Assembly: GCA_033807695.1 (NCBI GenBank)
Contig: CM066303.1
Coordinates: forward strand, 3,162,001-3,226,000
From: Daedaleopsis sinensis
Lineage: Eukaryota > Basidiomycota > Agaricomycetes > Polyporales > Polyporaceae
Direction: 5' to 3'
Length of the DNA: 64,000 nt
Below are positions 12,011-25,150 of the stretch, one piece after another (the first letter of the stretch is position 1; each line of letters begins with the position of its first letter). A model generated the notes under the pieces. The model saw only the letters and a list, made by a program, of their open reading frames with translations. It had not been told where the DNA came from and made no database searches. The translations under genes and the position numbers were made by a program.

Positions 12011-12800
12011 CAGGGGAGTGACCGAGCCTACCTGTGAGACAGACGCTCCTATCGGTGTTCCGTTTGTTACACATGCCACGATAGTGAGTTCGCTCTTCGA
12101 TCCGCGCATTCGTCAGGAACTCACTGTTCGTAACGGCTCCAGTTGCTTCGTCGCGTCTCCGAGCCCGTCGCAGCTTCTCCGTGTACTCGAAAGTACACGT
12201 CCCCCACTTACAAGAGTGCGGGGTGGACGGGAGTCGCAGCGCAGGGCCATTAACGTGGATGAGGAGCATTGATCCTGCCGCACTGTCCGTGAGGTGTACG
12301 CGCTGCTCGGCTATGCGCTCGCCAACTCTACCCGACGTACAGGTTCACGAACCTGGTTTAGAACACCGGCTTCGCGCACATTCGAGTCAGCCACCTGCTC
12401 GCGTGGCGAGATGCACCCGTGTCGGACGAACAGCGCCGCGAGCGACGAGGAACCTGCTCCTCGTAGGCCGCTGCCTGAGCCAGTTCCACGACGTCTACCC
12501 GCAGAAACCCATCCGGCGGCCGGACGCTAGCGGACATCGAGCACGTCCAGTGACGGACCCGCTCCATGGGAAGGGGTGGAAGAAGCCCCCCGAGTCTCCG
12601 GCGTCGACATTGTTGGCTGAGATGGAGACCGAGTCCGAGACATGGGGTAGGGAGCTGTCGTATGACCTGGGTCCGGCGACGAGGAGGAGCGGCGAGGGGA
12701 ATTGCGCATGGCTTTGAGACAGACGTCCGGGCAGCGTCGAGTTGGGGCGGCAGCGGGGCCTCGCAAGCGTCGGTATCAGTGCAAATGTATGTATTATGAT
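12011..12800. repeat. Module B, copy 2
   Basis: Second copy of module B, shorter in its middle and lacking a clean version of the gacgcacctcgc stretch. The right part (12,540-12,790) matches 1,165-1,445 and 2,745-3,020, showing that B-type sequence is itself duplicated inside unit 1. No conserved frame. Confidence 0.5.
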
Positions 12801-13508
12801 AGAACACAGGGTAGTCTACACACCGCAGTCCCGCGCTATCTCGGGCGAGCGCACCCCAAGGCTGGCCGATGCGGATGTGTCGCTCGCCGTTCGGGAGCGC
12901 AGGGCCTACGTGTCGCTTCACTTGGACCTCTCGAGATGAGGGGCGTGAGCACATGGTTCCCGAATACCAGTAATGCGTAGTCGCGGTCGTCCTGCGGTGC
13001 TAGACGGAGCGGCCGCGTCGGCGTAGATTACCGGTGTGTGGCCAGTCTCTCGGCGCCGTCTCGAGCGTGCACGCCATGTCAGCGTCCAGACAGCCCATCC
13101 CGACACACAACGCACCTGGCGTCCGTTGCGCTGCACTGAGGGCGTTATGCGCGTGCGGACTGCGTCGCGGGGGATGCGGTCGTACCGTGTGTATGTGTGT
13201 CGATAGACAGCGCACGAGCTGCATGTTGCTCCGTTTTGGTCCTTGCGTACGGGAAGGCAGGATGTCGTATCGTACCTTTCAAAGATGAGATGTACAACGT
13301 CCGCCTCCAATGCAGCGTACGAGCAAGAAGCGCATGCGTTTGGTCGTGTAGGGTGCCCCGGGACGTTGCCCTCGTGGCGGCGGCCTCCTCGTGCGTACGT
13401 ACGATTTCGCATGTTGCCGCGCCGACGCATCCAGCGTCCGCTCTCGAGTCCTGTGCAAGTATGTGAGAAGCGCAAAATGAGCGGATGTACATCCTGCATG
13501 CAGCATGG

Positions 13509-13553
13509 CGGCGCATCCTGCATTTCTCATCCGCGATGTGTGCAGGATGCGCC
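13509..13553. repeat. Inverted repeat (hairpin), module C copy 2
   Basis: Same element as at 1,710 and 3,862, with a few extra mismatches near the spacer. The outer ten bases of each arm (ggcgcatcct and its complement) are intact. Confidence 0.6.
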
Positions 13554-14078
13554 TCCGACGCGGTCTCTGCTCGTACCTATCGGGGTTCGTCCCTGGTGTT
13601 GAGGGATGATCGATGAGCGCGGGGCCTCGCATCGCGGGCCGTGACACCGTGGAGGTGGAGGATACGCCTCGGGCGTGGGTCGTGCCGCGTCGACGACGTC
13701 CTGGTTAGCTGGATAGATGCGGTACCAGGGGCCAACGCATCCGGCTGTCGGCCTTACACTGAGTCAAGTCGACTGTCTGCAGGAAGTTCAAAATGAGCGC
13801 ATCGCGCGCGTGTGCGGTCTACGCATAGCGGCACGTCCTGCACATATCGTCCCGAAGATGAGATGTGCAGGATGTGCCTGCCCGGGGGTCTGTATTCGTA
13901 CTCGTACCTGTCGACCTGTCGCGTTCGGCCGGTGCCGGTGTCCAGTGGCATACGGTATTGAGTTCCGTATAATGCGCAGGCAGTACGCGTTTTTGGGAGC
14001 ACGCGGGAGCGCACGAAGATTCGACGGGGATTTCTGGCGGCGTGAAAGACGGGTCAGTGCGCACTGAACGCGTTCAGG

Positions 14079-14310
14079 ACGGGGTGAGTAGGGTGTGCCT
14101 CCGGAGACAGTGCTCGCACACGTACCTGTCGGCTTTGTCGCGGTCGGCCGCTATCCAGATGGATATAGTGACGACCGGGAGGCCCGCAGCCGCGCACGCG
14201 GTCCTGCACCCACCGCGCGGTCGTGCGCGGCGAGGATCCCGAGCAGCCGGACGAGGTCGCGCTTGACGTGTGCGAACGCCTGGGCGGCCGCGCGCGCGCT
14301 CTCGTCTTTG
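14079..14310 (-). pseudogene. Relic resembling the ataxin-10 homology domain
   Basis: Reading the - strand downward from about 14,300, one frame gives KRDLVRLLGIL followed by AAHDRAV. A second frame gives VQDRVR, and a third gives GLPVV and then a stretch ending in REH-like YVCEH. This order matches the ARM-type C-terminal domain of ataxin-10 proteins as I know it: a KRDLVRLIGNL-like helix, VQD.VRE, GG(I/L)P.VLS, then NP..REHA. Two frame changes within 90 nt show it is broken. Related but weaker - strand segments lie near 2,050-2,530, 4,240-4,780, 24,330-24,990 and 34,230-34,740, so the module C sub-repeats may descend partly from such a gene. The assignment rests on motif recall only. Confidence 0.45.
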
Positions 14311-14800
14311 CTCTCTTCCTTCGCGTTCTCGGTCTCGGGTGCGCGTCGAATTCCAAAGGATCGCGAACACGGCGACGGCCATGATGCGCGTGTAGTACGC
14401 GTTCTGGGAGCACGAGAGAGCATCCGGGGAGGGGAGAGGATGGCCAGCGTTGAGGACGAGCTAGTGGATCGGATGCGTGCGGTGCGCGGGCTTGGGAACG
14501 TCTCGGGCGCGTCCAATCGCATGGTGCGCATCGTACACGCGCACAGCGGGGGGATTTGTAGACCGCCCAGGAGCCCGGCGGACGAGGTCATGCGCGTGGA
14601 GGCATTTGGCAGGTGTTCCTGGCGGCGTGCAAGACAGCGCAGCGCAGGCTTTCGCGCACAGGACACGTGCGCTGTCTCATAACACGGCGACGTGATTGAT
14701 TGATCTTGGGACTTGTCTGTACGTCTGAGAAACGTACTACGCGTCCAGGACGCGCTTTCTAGACCCTAAGGAAACGCCTAGACCCTAAGGAAACGCACGG

Positions 14801-17800
14801 TGGGTGATCGGCAGTATGCGCACGGAGCGCATCTTGAGGGGGATGGACCACAGTCTATCGGACCGAGTGTAGCGGCGAATGCAGAAGTAGGGACTCACCT
14901 GTGTACCATACCCCTCGTACACTATACATCCCTCGAATCGCCTTTTCGCTGCCGTTCCGGACTGTGCATTTGCGTCCCTTCTGCGAGGGCGGGAGCCGGG
15001 CCGGCACAGGTGCGAGGGAACGCACTGCAGGGAGCGTTGCACAAGGGCCGGGGGGTCGACGGGCTCCGCTCGTGCACAGACTCGGAGGGAGTGTGTAGGA
15101 GAGGATGCAGCGGCGGCGGCGGAGACGACTGCAGGAGAGAACGAGGAGCACCAGCGAGAGCGCCCGATGCGCGTCATTGACTCTGCGGCAAGCGCCGAAC
15201 AGAACTTACGGCGCCTACAGACTGCTCCTCCTCCATCTTCGTCTCTGACTCTCTGTGTCGGCTCTATGCTTGCGCCTCCTCCCTATCAGGCAGCCGCTGC
15301 TGTCTACTGCTCTGCTCATCACGACCGCTTGTGCCTGTCTCCCATTGCACTCACCTTCGCCCTGGCTCCTCCCGACTCACCCGACTCCCTCGACGCACGC
15401 GTCTCTCTTGTGACTATCCCTATGCGCACTGCGCCCCCGCCTCCCTGGAGACTACTGGAGTGCAACCCACGGTTGTCTGTGCCCATGCGCCAGGTAAGTA
15501 ACATGTTTTCAGCTACTAGATCCACCCCACACACTGTGTACCCCGAACCCAATACATGCAGTGTGTCCCTCGTCTCGCCCGTCTATGTGCTTCTCTGTGG
15601 ATGTATGCATCTCAGTCCTGCCTATTGTATATACTGTGCCATCTGGACGACTCTCCCGTACTTTGTCCTGCACTCCGGGCCTAAGGAATACTCTCTCCAT
15701 GACTCGCATCTGAATCTCTGACACCCGTGAATATCTAGCTCGCTCCCTCGCTGGCAACACGCGCAAGACCCTAGTTTCAGCCCTCGCAAACAAGAGCCCC
15801 CCATCCGCTCGTGTGTGCCTCCCCCTATGAGGCTCACTTTAAATCCACCACCACCACCACGTACGCTAAGTTCGTCCCCTCTCCACCACTCGTCCCAGCT
15901 CAACCAAATCCCGTACTGAGTTCGCTGTGTGCAGATATCGATTCCGCGTTGCACCATTGATGACATCCCCAGCTTGCGCAAGATCTGGTCATATCGTCGG
16001 CCTCCGAGCAATCCGACGTTTCTATTTTCTCACTACTATCGGCTGCCTCCTACCTTGCGCCTGAGCGCACAAACCTGCGCTCGGCTCTCGCGGAAGCTAT
16101 GACCCCGCCCTGTCTAAGTTCCTCGACATGATACATCTGATGGTCCAGCAATCTGCTCACGGAGCGCACCTCAGTACTATCGCTCGCGCTCTTGCTCGCA
16201 ACTCGCTCCAGGACCGGCGGTCATCGCACAGGAGGACCCCAATGCGCTCGTACACACCTCGCACGCAGGTGACGCACTATCACCTCCGCTCGCATGAGGT
16301 ATGGCGCGTCTCTGTACAACTCCTCAAATGACTCCATTCCGTCTGTGAGTAACCTCCGTCTACTTACGTGCTACGCTGCAAACATCTTATCGTCCTGACT
16401 AGAGTCTACGCGGTGAACAGTTCCGGTGCCTTATAGGGACTCGAGTACACCTTACTGGGCTTCCTCTGGCCACGACGTGTCTATTGATCAGGAGCCGACC
16501 CCGCCTATCCTGCTCGCCTTTCCGAATTCTGTCTCCGTTGCACATGCTCGCGACGCCCGCGACGCCTTCAGTACTGTACTCCACGAACGTCATGACTGGC
16601 CTGCGTCGTCGACCTTTCCGACCACTCTGGCGTCCCTATATTGGCGATGTTCGCTATTCCGCTTCAAGATTCCACGAAAGATGCGGCCTCTCGACTCTGC
16701 GACACGTTCCGGACGTTACGAATGAGGCATCAGTGATCCTCGCATGTATCAGTGTCCCCGGACGTTTCCGACGACGCTTGTCGCGATGGAGTTCTCGTCG
16801 GGGAAGCCGCTGGACACGTCGATCTTATCGAGAACAATGCCTTCACGGCGACTTGGGTGCATGCGGGGATACCTCTATCTCGTGGGCCGGTCGTTGTATC
16901 GACCACCACGAGGGCGTGTCCTACCCACAGGTGCTCAACAAGGCGCGAGCATGTCGCCGGCGCCGGCGACTCGCATGCAGGACGTAATCGAGACATCACA
17001 CGCATCACACACGTCCTGCTCTCTCGTAGCGACCGCATCGAAACCTCATATGTACCACTAGCCCGGAGCTCGTCACGGCGCTCGCGCTGCTCTCAGCACA
17101 GATGGAAGATCCTCCTGTCCGGGTCCGGGTCTGTGTCTGTCTCCCAACGTCCCACTGTCCGACACACGATGTCAACAACCACTTCCCGCCAGAAGCCCCC
17201 AGTTGCAGTAGATCGAGACAGGATGGTATAATTGTCCCCGTAACGACGACCTCCACGTAAGTGCCCGCGCTCCGATTCTGTCAGTCCCGAAGCATGTTGA
17301 TGATTCCTGCACAGATCGTGGACGCGCCCTGCTCGACGTCTTTCGCAGCAGTCTGGGCTTCTTCCCGGCTGTCGTGATCTCGTTCGCGGTGGTCCATTCA
17401 TGTTGAGTAGATACGCACTTTCTCGCAGCCCCAGTCCGAGTACTGACGATGTATATACCGGACGCGAAAGTGCGCTCGGACGCCAACCATGAGGAGTCAA
17501 GATGTCGTCCATGGGAGAGGACCGGTCTGCGAACACTAATACGACAACGTCGCACCGGTTCATTCCGGCCAATCACTAGGTCCTCACAAATCATGTCTGC
17601 ACCGCACCCGTATAACCCACCGGCCCACGGGCGCGGTACGTCCAAGCCGACATGACTAGCCACAGACCAAGGTGAGCCGAAATGCTATACGCACTCTGGT
17701 CGTACATTGACCACATGCACCGCTGTGCATGCTGGGTAAAATGCGCTCCCTCCTCCACAGAACGCTGGGAATGGATAGGGAGGCACACTGTCCGCGTTCC

Positions 17801-18400
17801 CTATTACTACGTAACCACGACTGCGGTAGGACCACCCATGTTGTGCTCCAAAGTGAAGCGCATCGCGTGATTCATAGACACAGCACTCATTGTGGCCTTC
17901 TATCTCTCATCGAACTCGTGGAGCGCATCCATGTCGCGGCTACGAACGTGCGATGACGGGGACACAGCCCAGTACGAGCGAACGTCTCGGATGAGTGACA
18001 CCGGTCATACTGACCATGGTGTTCTGACGTCCGAGTCAGGTTCTATTCCTCGTGTGTCCGAACTGCTTATATATGCGCACTGCCCAACCGCATTTGCACG
18101 GAGGGATCTAGGTCGCCTGCTTAGCGTCGCTAGCAGCCTTGTAAGACTAACGCAACCCTATAGCTCGAGCACATTGATTACCTTCGAGTGCCATGAACGA
18201 CGTCGTCCCGAACACACCGCTTGAGACAATGTGGCTACTACCGGTGTGAAGATGGTGCACATGTCTTAGCTGATAGCGATGGACGCACCTTCAATATTCA
18301 ATTGCAAGTAGCTAGCTCCAAGTGCTGTCACGAGCGGATACAGACGACATCGGGCGGCCTGCGTCTGACTCTAATAACAGACATTTACGGTGATATTTGA
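14801..18400 (+). pseudogene. Modules D-F, copy 2: decayed multi-exon locus
   Basis: Homologous to 4,811-8,230 with many indels. Intron-like borders survive near 17,254-17,315 (gtaagtgcccgc...cctgcacag). The intron near 15,864 has a mutated donor. A short frame near 17,316-17,404, containing RALLDVF followed by a hydrophobic run, is also seen at 37,220 and about 51,625, so it is probably a real ancestral exon. Product unknown. Confidence 0.4.
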
Positions 18401-18565
18401 CATGTTTTGACAGCTCTAGGTGTCTTCTTCGGTCCTCGTGGTGGTTCAGAGCGCGCAGGAGCGTGCATGATCCGGACACCTGGCGTACGCACTCTGTCCC
18501 CTTCCTCTACCATCGCCAGCAGGCCCCCGCTCATCATCGTACGTTCTCTGCTCAAGCCCTTCCGT

Positions 18566-20989
18566 ATGTCGAACGAAGAGCCTGTACCACCGCAATCCGA
18601 AATGGCAGCACTCTCCGCTGGATCTCTAGAGCAGAACCATGAATCGGGACCTACTATTCGTGAGAACGCACATGGTGAAAACGGCGGTGCTACACTCGTA
18701 TGTCGCGGTCCCATAGTCTCTACGGTGATATTGTCTGAGTGAGATGTGCATAGGATACAGAGCCTACCGAATCAGAGCCACTGCCGCCCTTCTTAGGTGG
18801 CTGCAAGATACCGAGCCCAGAGGTATGAGTTGCCATATCATCATCGGTCACTTGTAAGATCCTCATCGAGCACAGACACGATGGTACGAGCGGCAGAAGA
18901 CCTTATTCACCGAAGAGGAGAAGGCTGAATCAAGGAAGGAAATCGCGGAGATTGTGAAGCAGTACAGCGATGACATGGTCAAGCGTTGGAAGGAGGAGAT
19001 GGACACACTACTCGTATATGTGCGTGACCCGTATCTTCATGACGTTGCGACCAATATGCGAGCTTCACATACACAGGCCGGCCTGTTCTCCGCTGTCCTC
19101 ACAGCATTCAACGTTCAATCATACCTACTCCTCACTCCGCCGCCTCCAGATCCCGTCCTCGCTACCCTCCAGCAGATCTCGCTGCAGCTCAACAGCTTCG
19201 CAATCAATCCTCCCCTCGTGAACTCGACGCAGCCTGCGAGCACCCTGACGGCCGCTCCCGCTCCCGCTCCCGAACGCTGGGCCGTGGTCTTGAATGTACT
19301 GTGGTTTTCGAGTCTCATCTTCAGCCTGTCCGCTGCATCAGTCGCCATCATGGTCAAGCAATGGCTGGCCGAGTACAGCACCGGCATCTCAGGATCCTCC
19401 CCTCATATTGCACGTATTCGGCAGCATCGACTGAACAGCCTCAGGAGGTGGGGGGTTGCTGAGATCATCGGTGTTCTACCTGTTCTCCTGCAAATCGCGT
19501 TGTCCCTGTTCTTTGCCGGCATGCTCGTCCTATTGTGGCATCTCAATCATACTGTCGCCATCGTTGCAACCATCCTGGTTGGAGCACTATTTGTTGTCAC
19601 ACTCGTCACAATCGTCCTGCCAGCCCTCAGCCGTAACTGCTGCTATATCTCGCCACCCGCTATTGGATTTGCTTTGGCGGCGCTTCCTCTTGCTCGTACT
19701 TTATCTATGCTGTCTTGGAGGGTTTATCGTAAACTACCATCCAGTCACTGGGCAGAGCGAGCGGCCAGGAAGGTGTACGACTATATGGAAGAGTCCGACC
19801 TAGCATTGACCATACGCGGAAAGGAGCTCAAGGCCGTTTCTGACGACCAAGAGAAACTCGACGCTGATATGGCTACCGCGGCATTCACCACCACTCTGGA
19901 CCCTCGCAATATCACCGCCGCTATGCCCATTGTCACGACGCTGAATTTCGAACACGCCTTTCCTTACTTCTCGCAGATCAAGGATGAACTGACAGGATGC
20001 CAGCAATGGCACAATGTTTACCACCAGGTACCCTGTCATGTATTATCTAGTGGACTCTTGGCCACAGCCGCTGCCATGAAGAGCTATACTCCGGACACAG
20101 ACATAGCCGACTGGGCAGATAAGCTCGAACGGTCTCTACGACATTACCCAGAACGCAATACAGGTCCATCCGACATCTGCATGGACCTTGTGAGCGTAGT
20201 ATCTCAAGACCTTGCAGCTCCGTACCCCGCGTGCGAATTTCCTCTGCTTCGTCGTGATCTGTGTTGGTCACTTCAACGTGTCTATAGAAATTGGAAGACA
20301 CTGAGTGCACAAGCCGAAAAGCGGGGTGAGCAGCAGCTAGAGTCTTGATCACCATTGGCACATTACGGAATAAACTGACATGTGTGCCTTAGTAGCCGCA
20401 GTTTTTTTAACACGGCTACGATTTCAAATTCAGGCGGGGCTTGAAGGAAACGATTTCCAGGTTGTTAATCAGTATGGATGGGTGGCCACTGTGCCGCCGT
20501 TGTTCTATGCCCTACATCATGCAGCAAGCGAGGAAGAGTTTCTGCAGGTCTGGGCCCATCCGCACTGTGGACTTGAAGAGATTCTCCGATGTCTCGCTTT
20601 GCCCGCTACAGAACTCACTGCAGGGATCTGGTCTGGCATCTTCCGTGAGCTTCGAGACGTGTTGGAGACGGGTCGGAATGCAGAAGTACTGCTCTTTGAC
20701 GAGCTCAGAGAGGCATTGCAAATCAAAAAAGTGGAGTTCAGGGAGTGGAGAACGGAGATCGAACACTGTCTGGTACAAGTCAAGGATTGGATCTCACGAG
20801 TCACTCAGAACTTGAGTCCGGTAAGAGTGTTATCCTAGTATTTTCGACTCGCAGATCTGACACGCAATTTATATACAGCCGCCTGTGCAAGAGTCCACTG
20901 GTGCATCATGGCAACAGCGGCATGCCCGCATATCCTCTAGTAGTCAGATTAGGCTCTCCGACGCTCTTCCTCCTCAGCCTGTGTTTTGA
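18566..20989 (+). CDS. DUF6535 family membrane protein, copy 2 (six exons)
   Basis: Spliced model: exons 18566-18697, 18754-18822, 18876-19019, 19077-20325, 20393-20820 and 20879-20989, giving 710 aa. All introns are GT-AG and every phase agrees with copy 1 (0, 0, 0, 1, 0). The membrane-domain half (to about 19,700) is almost the same as copy 1. From about 19,750 on the C-terminal half diverges strongly and includes different lengths. The last exon ends in LSDALPPQPVF, close to copy 1 but much shorter. Intron 3 is again exactly 57 nt, in frame and without stops. No inactivating change was seen. Membrane location inferred; function unknown. Confidence 0.85.
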
Positions 20990-21724
20990 TACTGCAGCGA
21001 GTTATGATCGGCTGCCAACCACCCGTGTCATGATTTAGGTACTACTAGCTTGGCTCTCACTCATCCGACCGCAAGAATTCGCTTCAATGCTCCCCGCCTG
21101 CACCTATTCCTTCGCTCATCTCTCCGCAGAATTCATACTCATCTCACATATCGCCCGCGTACCAAACACTCGACTATGGGCGTTCGTCTCTGCACGCTCA
21201 CTTCCGCACGCTCATATCCTCCTCCTCTATTCAACCCACGTGCCGACAATCGACTCCCTGACCTCCGGGCGCGGATGAACACACCGCGGTACATCCACAT
21301 GATGGAGAGGATCGCACCGCGCACGGTCGTCTCCATCGGCCACTATCACCTTCAGAGCTGCGTCACAATCGTCAACTCTGCTCATATTCGGACATCCGTA
21401 CTGCATGAGCTCCCCTGCACAATCGATCACCGCACGCCCTGCTACAACCTTCTACGCCGCTTCATGCTCCGCCTCCACTCCAGAGTATATTCAAGTTCAT
21501 GTCCGAACGATTGCGTCTCTCACGGACTCGATATCCGAGTCCTTGACACCCACAATCGAACCCCGCTATCTATCGGTCCTTGGCTCGCCATTGCTCGAGC
21601 GTATCCGCATCTCAGGACGGCCGTCGTGGATACGCACGTTAATGTCTGGTACTGTGATGACGAAGAGGGGTCTAGTCACTGCGCATGTCGCAACTGACTT
21701 CTCAAGTCATTTCCTACCCGCTGC
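20990..21724. repeat. Module H, copy 2
   Basis: 3' flank of DUF6535 copy 2. A frame of 215 codons at 21,050-21,697 contains IAPRTVVSIG, shared in part with IAPRTVVCVG of copy 4 (about 45,890), but the surrounding frame is not conserved. Probably a remnant of an ancestral exon; no product recognised. Confidence 0.4.
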
Positions 21725-22310
21725 TCTGCGTGCTCTACCCACCTCGCCTCCCTCTCGATACACCTATATCTCAACACTATCACATCCTGCTCGCTGTCCT
21801 ACTCGCTGTGGAGTCAAGCTACCGTGACATTCGAGCACCATAGACCGGCCCTGTCTTCAACAGACTGACGGTGTCCTGCAGCCGTTTCACGCTGTTCCCA
21901 CTTCCAGGAATCCCATGACCCCTCCTTTTCCTTCGATATACTCGTACTCGTACCTAGCTCTCGACAGTTCAAACAACCGGACAACTTTCCTCATTCTCTG
22001 TCTTCAACAGACCGACGGCTACCCCGTGTCCCGAACCTGTTCCGCTCGCTCTGTACTCTCCGTACTGTCTCTTCCGTCCGACCCCCAACTTCGCACATCT
22101 CTTTTGGTCCCCTACACGTCTTTCGTACTATCCAGCGTTCACTTTCCTGCCCAACACCGCTCTCAATGTAGCTCCTTCGCCAAGATTTCCTCGACGTTCT
22201 CGCGCGAGTCGCATCCCCGAACCCGACCTAACCAGAACGTAAGTCGGTGACAATGTTCTAGCTCAAGCTCGTGAACTCACACTTCAGTGCGCGTTGCCCA
22301 GCTGGTCATC
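21725..22310. repeat. Module A, copy 3
   Basis: Third CT-rich module copy, anchor near 21,772, about 10.3 kb after copy 2. Carries the same donor-like gtaagtcggtgac near 22,240. Confidence 0.6.
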
Positions 22311-23110
22311 CACCTCGCACCTCGCACGGCAGCAGAGCTGCCGAGCAAGCTGGCTGTCTACGATAGACACTACGACCGGTGCGTCATTCACCACAACTCT
22401 AGTAGTGAGTTTGCTTTCTGAGCTGCTCGTTCGTCAGGAGCTCACCGAACACCGTACAGGGCACCATGGCACTCCGACAGGACAGCTTCTCGGGCTCGCC
22501 GCTGACAGGTTCGCTGTCGCGACTCGTGGCGGCTCCAGCTGTTCCGTCGCGTCTCCGAGCCCGTCGCAGGCTGTCCGTGTGATCCAAAGTGCACTCCCCT
22601 ACATACACATACAAGAGCGCGGAGGTGTACGAGAGCATCAGCGCAGGTCCCTGCCGGACCATGTTCATCACGAGGTGCATGCAGGGCTCGGCTACGCGAT
22701 CGTCGACTTCCCTCGCCATGCACGTTCACGCGCCTGAACAATCGCACCTGTCTCGCGCACATCCGGGTCAGCTACCTGCTCGCGCTCTGGGGACTCGAGG
22801 AGACGCACCTCGCGTCCGTGTCGGACGAGCAGACCGTTCCTAGCAGCCTCGATCCCGTTCCGCGACCGCAGCCCGCAGAATCCCGTCCGGCCGGACGCTG
22901 GCGGCCATCGAGAACGTCCGGAGACAGAACCGCTTAACGAGAAGGGGCGGCGCTGACGTACGTACCGATATCCCAGTCCAGCTACGAGGGAGCGGCGAGG
23001 GAAACGTCGCATGACGTTGAGAACAAAATGGCAACGTCGAGTCGGGGTAATTGCGGGATCTCGCATTGACAAGCGTTGGGGTCACTGACATGTACTACGG
23101 TAGAGCACAA
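22311..23110. repeat. Module B, copy 3 (uninterrupted reference for the LINE target)
   Basis: Near 22,802-22,830 it reads gacgcacctcgcgtccgtgt followed by cggacgagcag. Copy 1 has the same arrangement at about 1,039-1,070. These two define the empty site that the LINE at 59,100 interrupts. Confidence 0.6.
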
Positions 23111-25150
23111 TTAGCGGATGCTGGATCATCAGCTTGAGTGCGAGGATTTCCGTTTCAGTCGAAGTTCGCAGCTAGGCTGCACACCTCGTTCTCGCGCGAG
23201 CGCCCAACCAGGCTGGGAGACGCGGATGTGCCGCTCACCGTTGAGAGGTTTCCGCAGGGCCTGCGTGTGGCTTCGGGTCGATAAGTAGCCTCGTGCCTAC
23301 GAAATCAAGGGTGTGAGCACATTCGTGTAGCCGCGGTCGTCCATGCAACTCGCGACGTTGACCTTCAGCCTTCGTCGTCCACCATCCCCCGTCTTCCCTC
23401 TGCACCCATGCGCCGCTCACATGTCTCCCCTCGCGCGGTGTGACATTGAGTGAACGGTACAATGGCTCTTTCCCTTGACCACCTCACTATATCTCAAGGT
23501 CGGCCTGCGGGGCTCGACGGATCTGCGTCGGCGTACGGTGCGTGACTCGTCTCTCGGTATCGTCTCAGAGTGCATGCCACGGCTCATCCTGGCAGGCATC
23601 GTGCGGGGCATCCATTGCGCTGCACTGACTGGGCCGTGTCATGCACCTGCAGACTGTGTGGCAGGAGATGCGCACGTACTTACCCTATTCGCGACGATTG
23701 ACAGCGCACGAGTTGCGTGGTGCGAGCTACCCGATGGCGCGATCGAGCCTCTGATTCGATCATTGCGTGCGGGAAGGCAGGGTGTCGTATCTTGCACGTC
23801 TCGCAGAGGAGATGCACAGGATTCGCCTGCAAGACCGCGTGCGAGTAGAGAACGCATGCGCATGATCGTGTGGCGGGCCGTGGAGGATGTATGTGCTCCG
23901 GAACGTATCATCGTGACGTCGACCTAGTCTGAGTGTTGCCGCGCCGACATCCAATTTTCGGGTCTTGTGCAGCACATCTGTGAGGTGAGAAGCTCAACAT
24001 GAGCGCATGCAGGTCTCGCATGGCGGCGCATCCTGCACATCCCATCCTCGATATGTGCAAGATGCGCCTCCGGCCCTATATGTGCTCGTACCTTTCAGTT
24101 TTCGTATTTGGTACTGAGCGCAGCCGAGCTTGTGCGGATAGTTTACGAGCGCAGGGTGTCGCACGCGGACCGTAAAGTATATGCCTCGGGCGTGGTCCCG
24201 TCGCGTCGACATCCTCCTGGTGAGCCGCGTGAATATGGTACCCGGCGCCGACGCATACAGCTTCCGTTTCCGGGTCTTGCGCAGGTCTGCGGGAGCCTCG
24301 CGCGTGTGCAGTCACGCATGGCGGCGCATCCTGCACATCTCAGGACGAGATGTCCAGGATGTGCCTGCCAGAGCGGGCTCTGTGTTCGTAATCGTACCCG
24401 TCGGCTGTGTCGCGGTCGGCCGGTGTTCAGATGATGGTATTGAGGTCCCCGGGGTCGCGGAAACGGTGATGCGCATGCAATGGGCGGTTTGAGAGCGCAA
24501 AGGAGCGCATAAATGCCGAGGGGTCCCGGCGGTGTGCAAGACGGGTGTGCGCGCACCGGATGCGGGCAAGACAGATGGACGGATGGGCGGGGTGTGCATC
24601 CGATCGTCCCTGTACCTCCCGGCTTGGTCGCGGTCGGCCGTTGTCGAGATGGATACGGAGTTGCGTTTCAAAGGATCGCGAAGCCGCGTACGGCGATGGG
24701 ACCGATACGCGTGTAGTACGCGTTTTAGGAGCACGAGAGGGAACCCGAGGAGGAGGAGGAGGAGTGTATTAGTCGAGAACGACCGGCGTAAAGGACACGC
24801 TGATGGGTCGGGTGCATGCGGTACGCGGGCTTGGGGACGTCGCGGACGCCTCCAATCGCAACAGACACGCGCACAGCGAGGGGATTTGTCAAACGCCCAG
24901 GAGCCGGCGAACGAGGCCATGCGCGTAGAGCGCATTTTGCACGTGTTCCTGGCGGCGCGCAAGACAGCGCAGCGCAGGTTCGCGCACACCGGTACCGGAC
25001 GCGTGCGCTGTCTCCTAACACGCCGGCGTGGCCGGAGTCGGACTTGTCTGTGCAGTGTGGTGGGATCGTATTAGTGTCTCAGGGATGAACTGCCAGACTC
25101 TCGGACACGTACCACGCGTCCGGGACGCGTTTTCTAGACCCTAAGCAGAG
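23111..25150. repeat. Module C, copy 3 (sub-repeats, hairpins)
   Basis: Sub-repeats near 23,800, 24,040, 24,340 and 24,590. The inverted repeat at 24,025-24,068 is near perfect, and a degenerate one is near 24,325-24,375. The end matches the end of copy 2, including a single gaccctaag element near 25,138. Confidence 0.55.
24025..24068. repeat. Inverted repeat (hairpin), module C copy 3
   Basis: Arms 24,025-24,040 and 24,053-24,068, one mismatch, 12-nt spacer. Same element as at 1,710, 3,862, 13,509 and 33,879. Confidence 0.7.

Larger units (their letters stand above)
12801..14800. repeat. Module C, copy 2 (sub-repeats, hairpins)
   Basis: Contains sub-repeats near 13,290, 13,530 and 13,860, with the inverted repeat at 13,509-13,553 and a weaker one near 13,838-13,886. 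Its right part holds the best-preserved ataxin-10-like segment on the - strand. A 20-nt stretch containing agaccctaaggaaacgc is directly duplicated at about 14,759-14,797. Confidence 0.55.

Noticed and set aside
14755..14800. CCCTAA motifs resembling fungal telomere repeat
   Set aside because: Only two copies, each inside a 20-nt direct duplication with unrelated bases between, and one copy in unit 3. No tandem array, so not telomeric.
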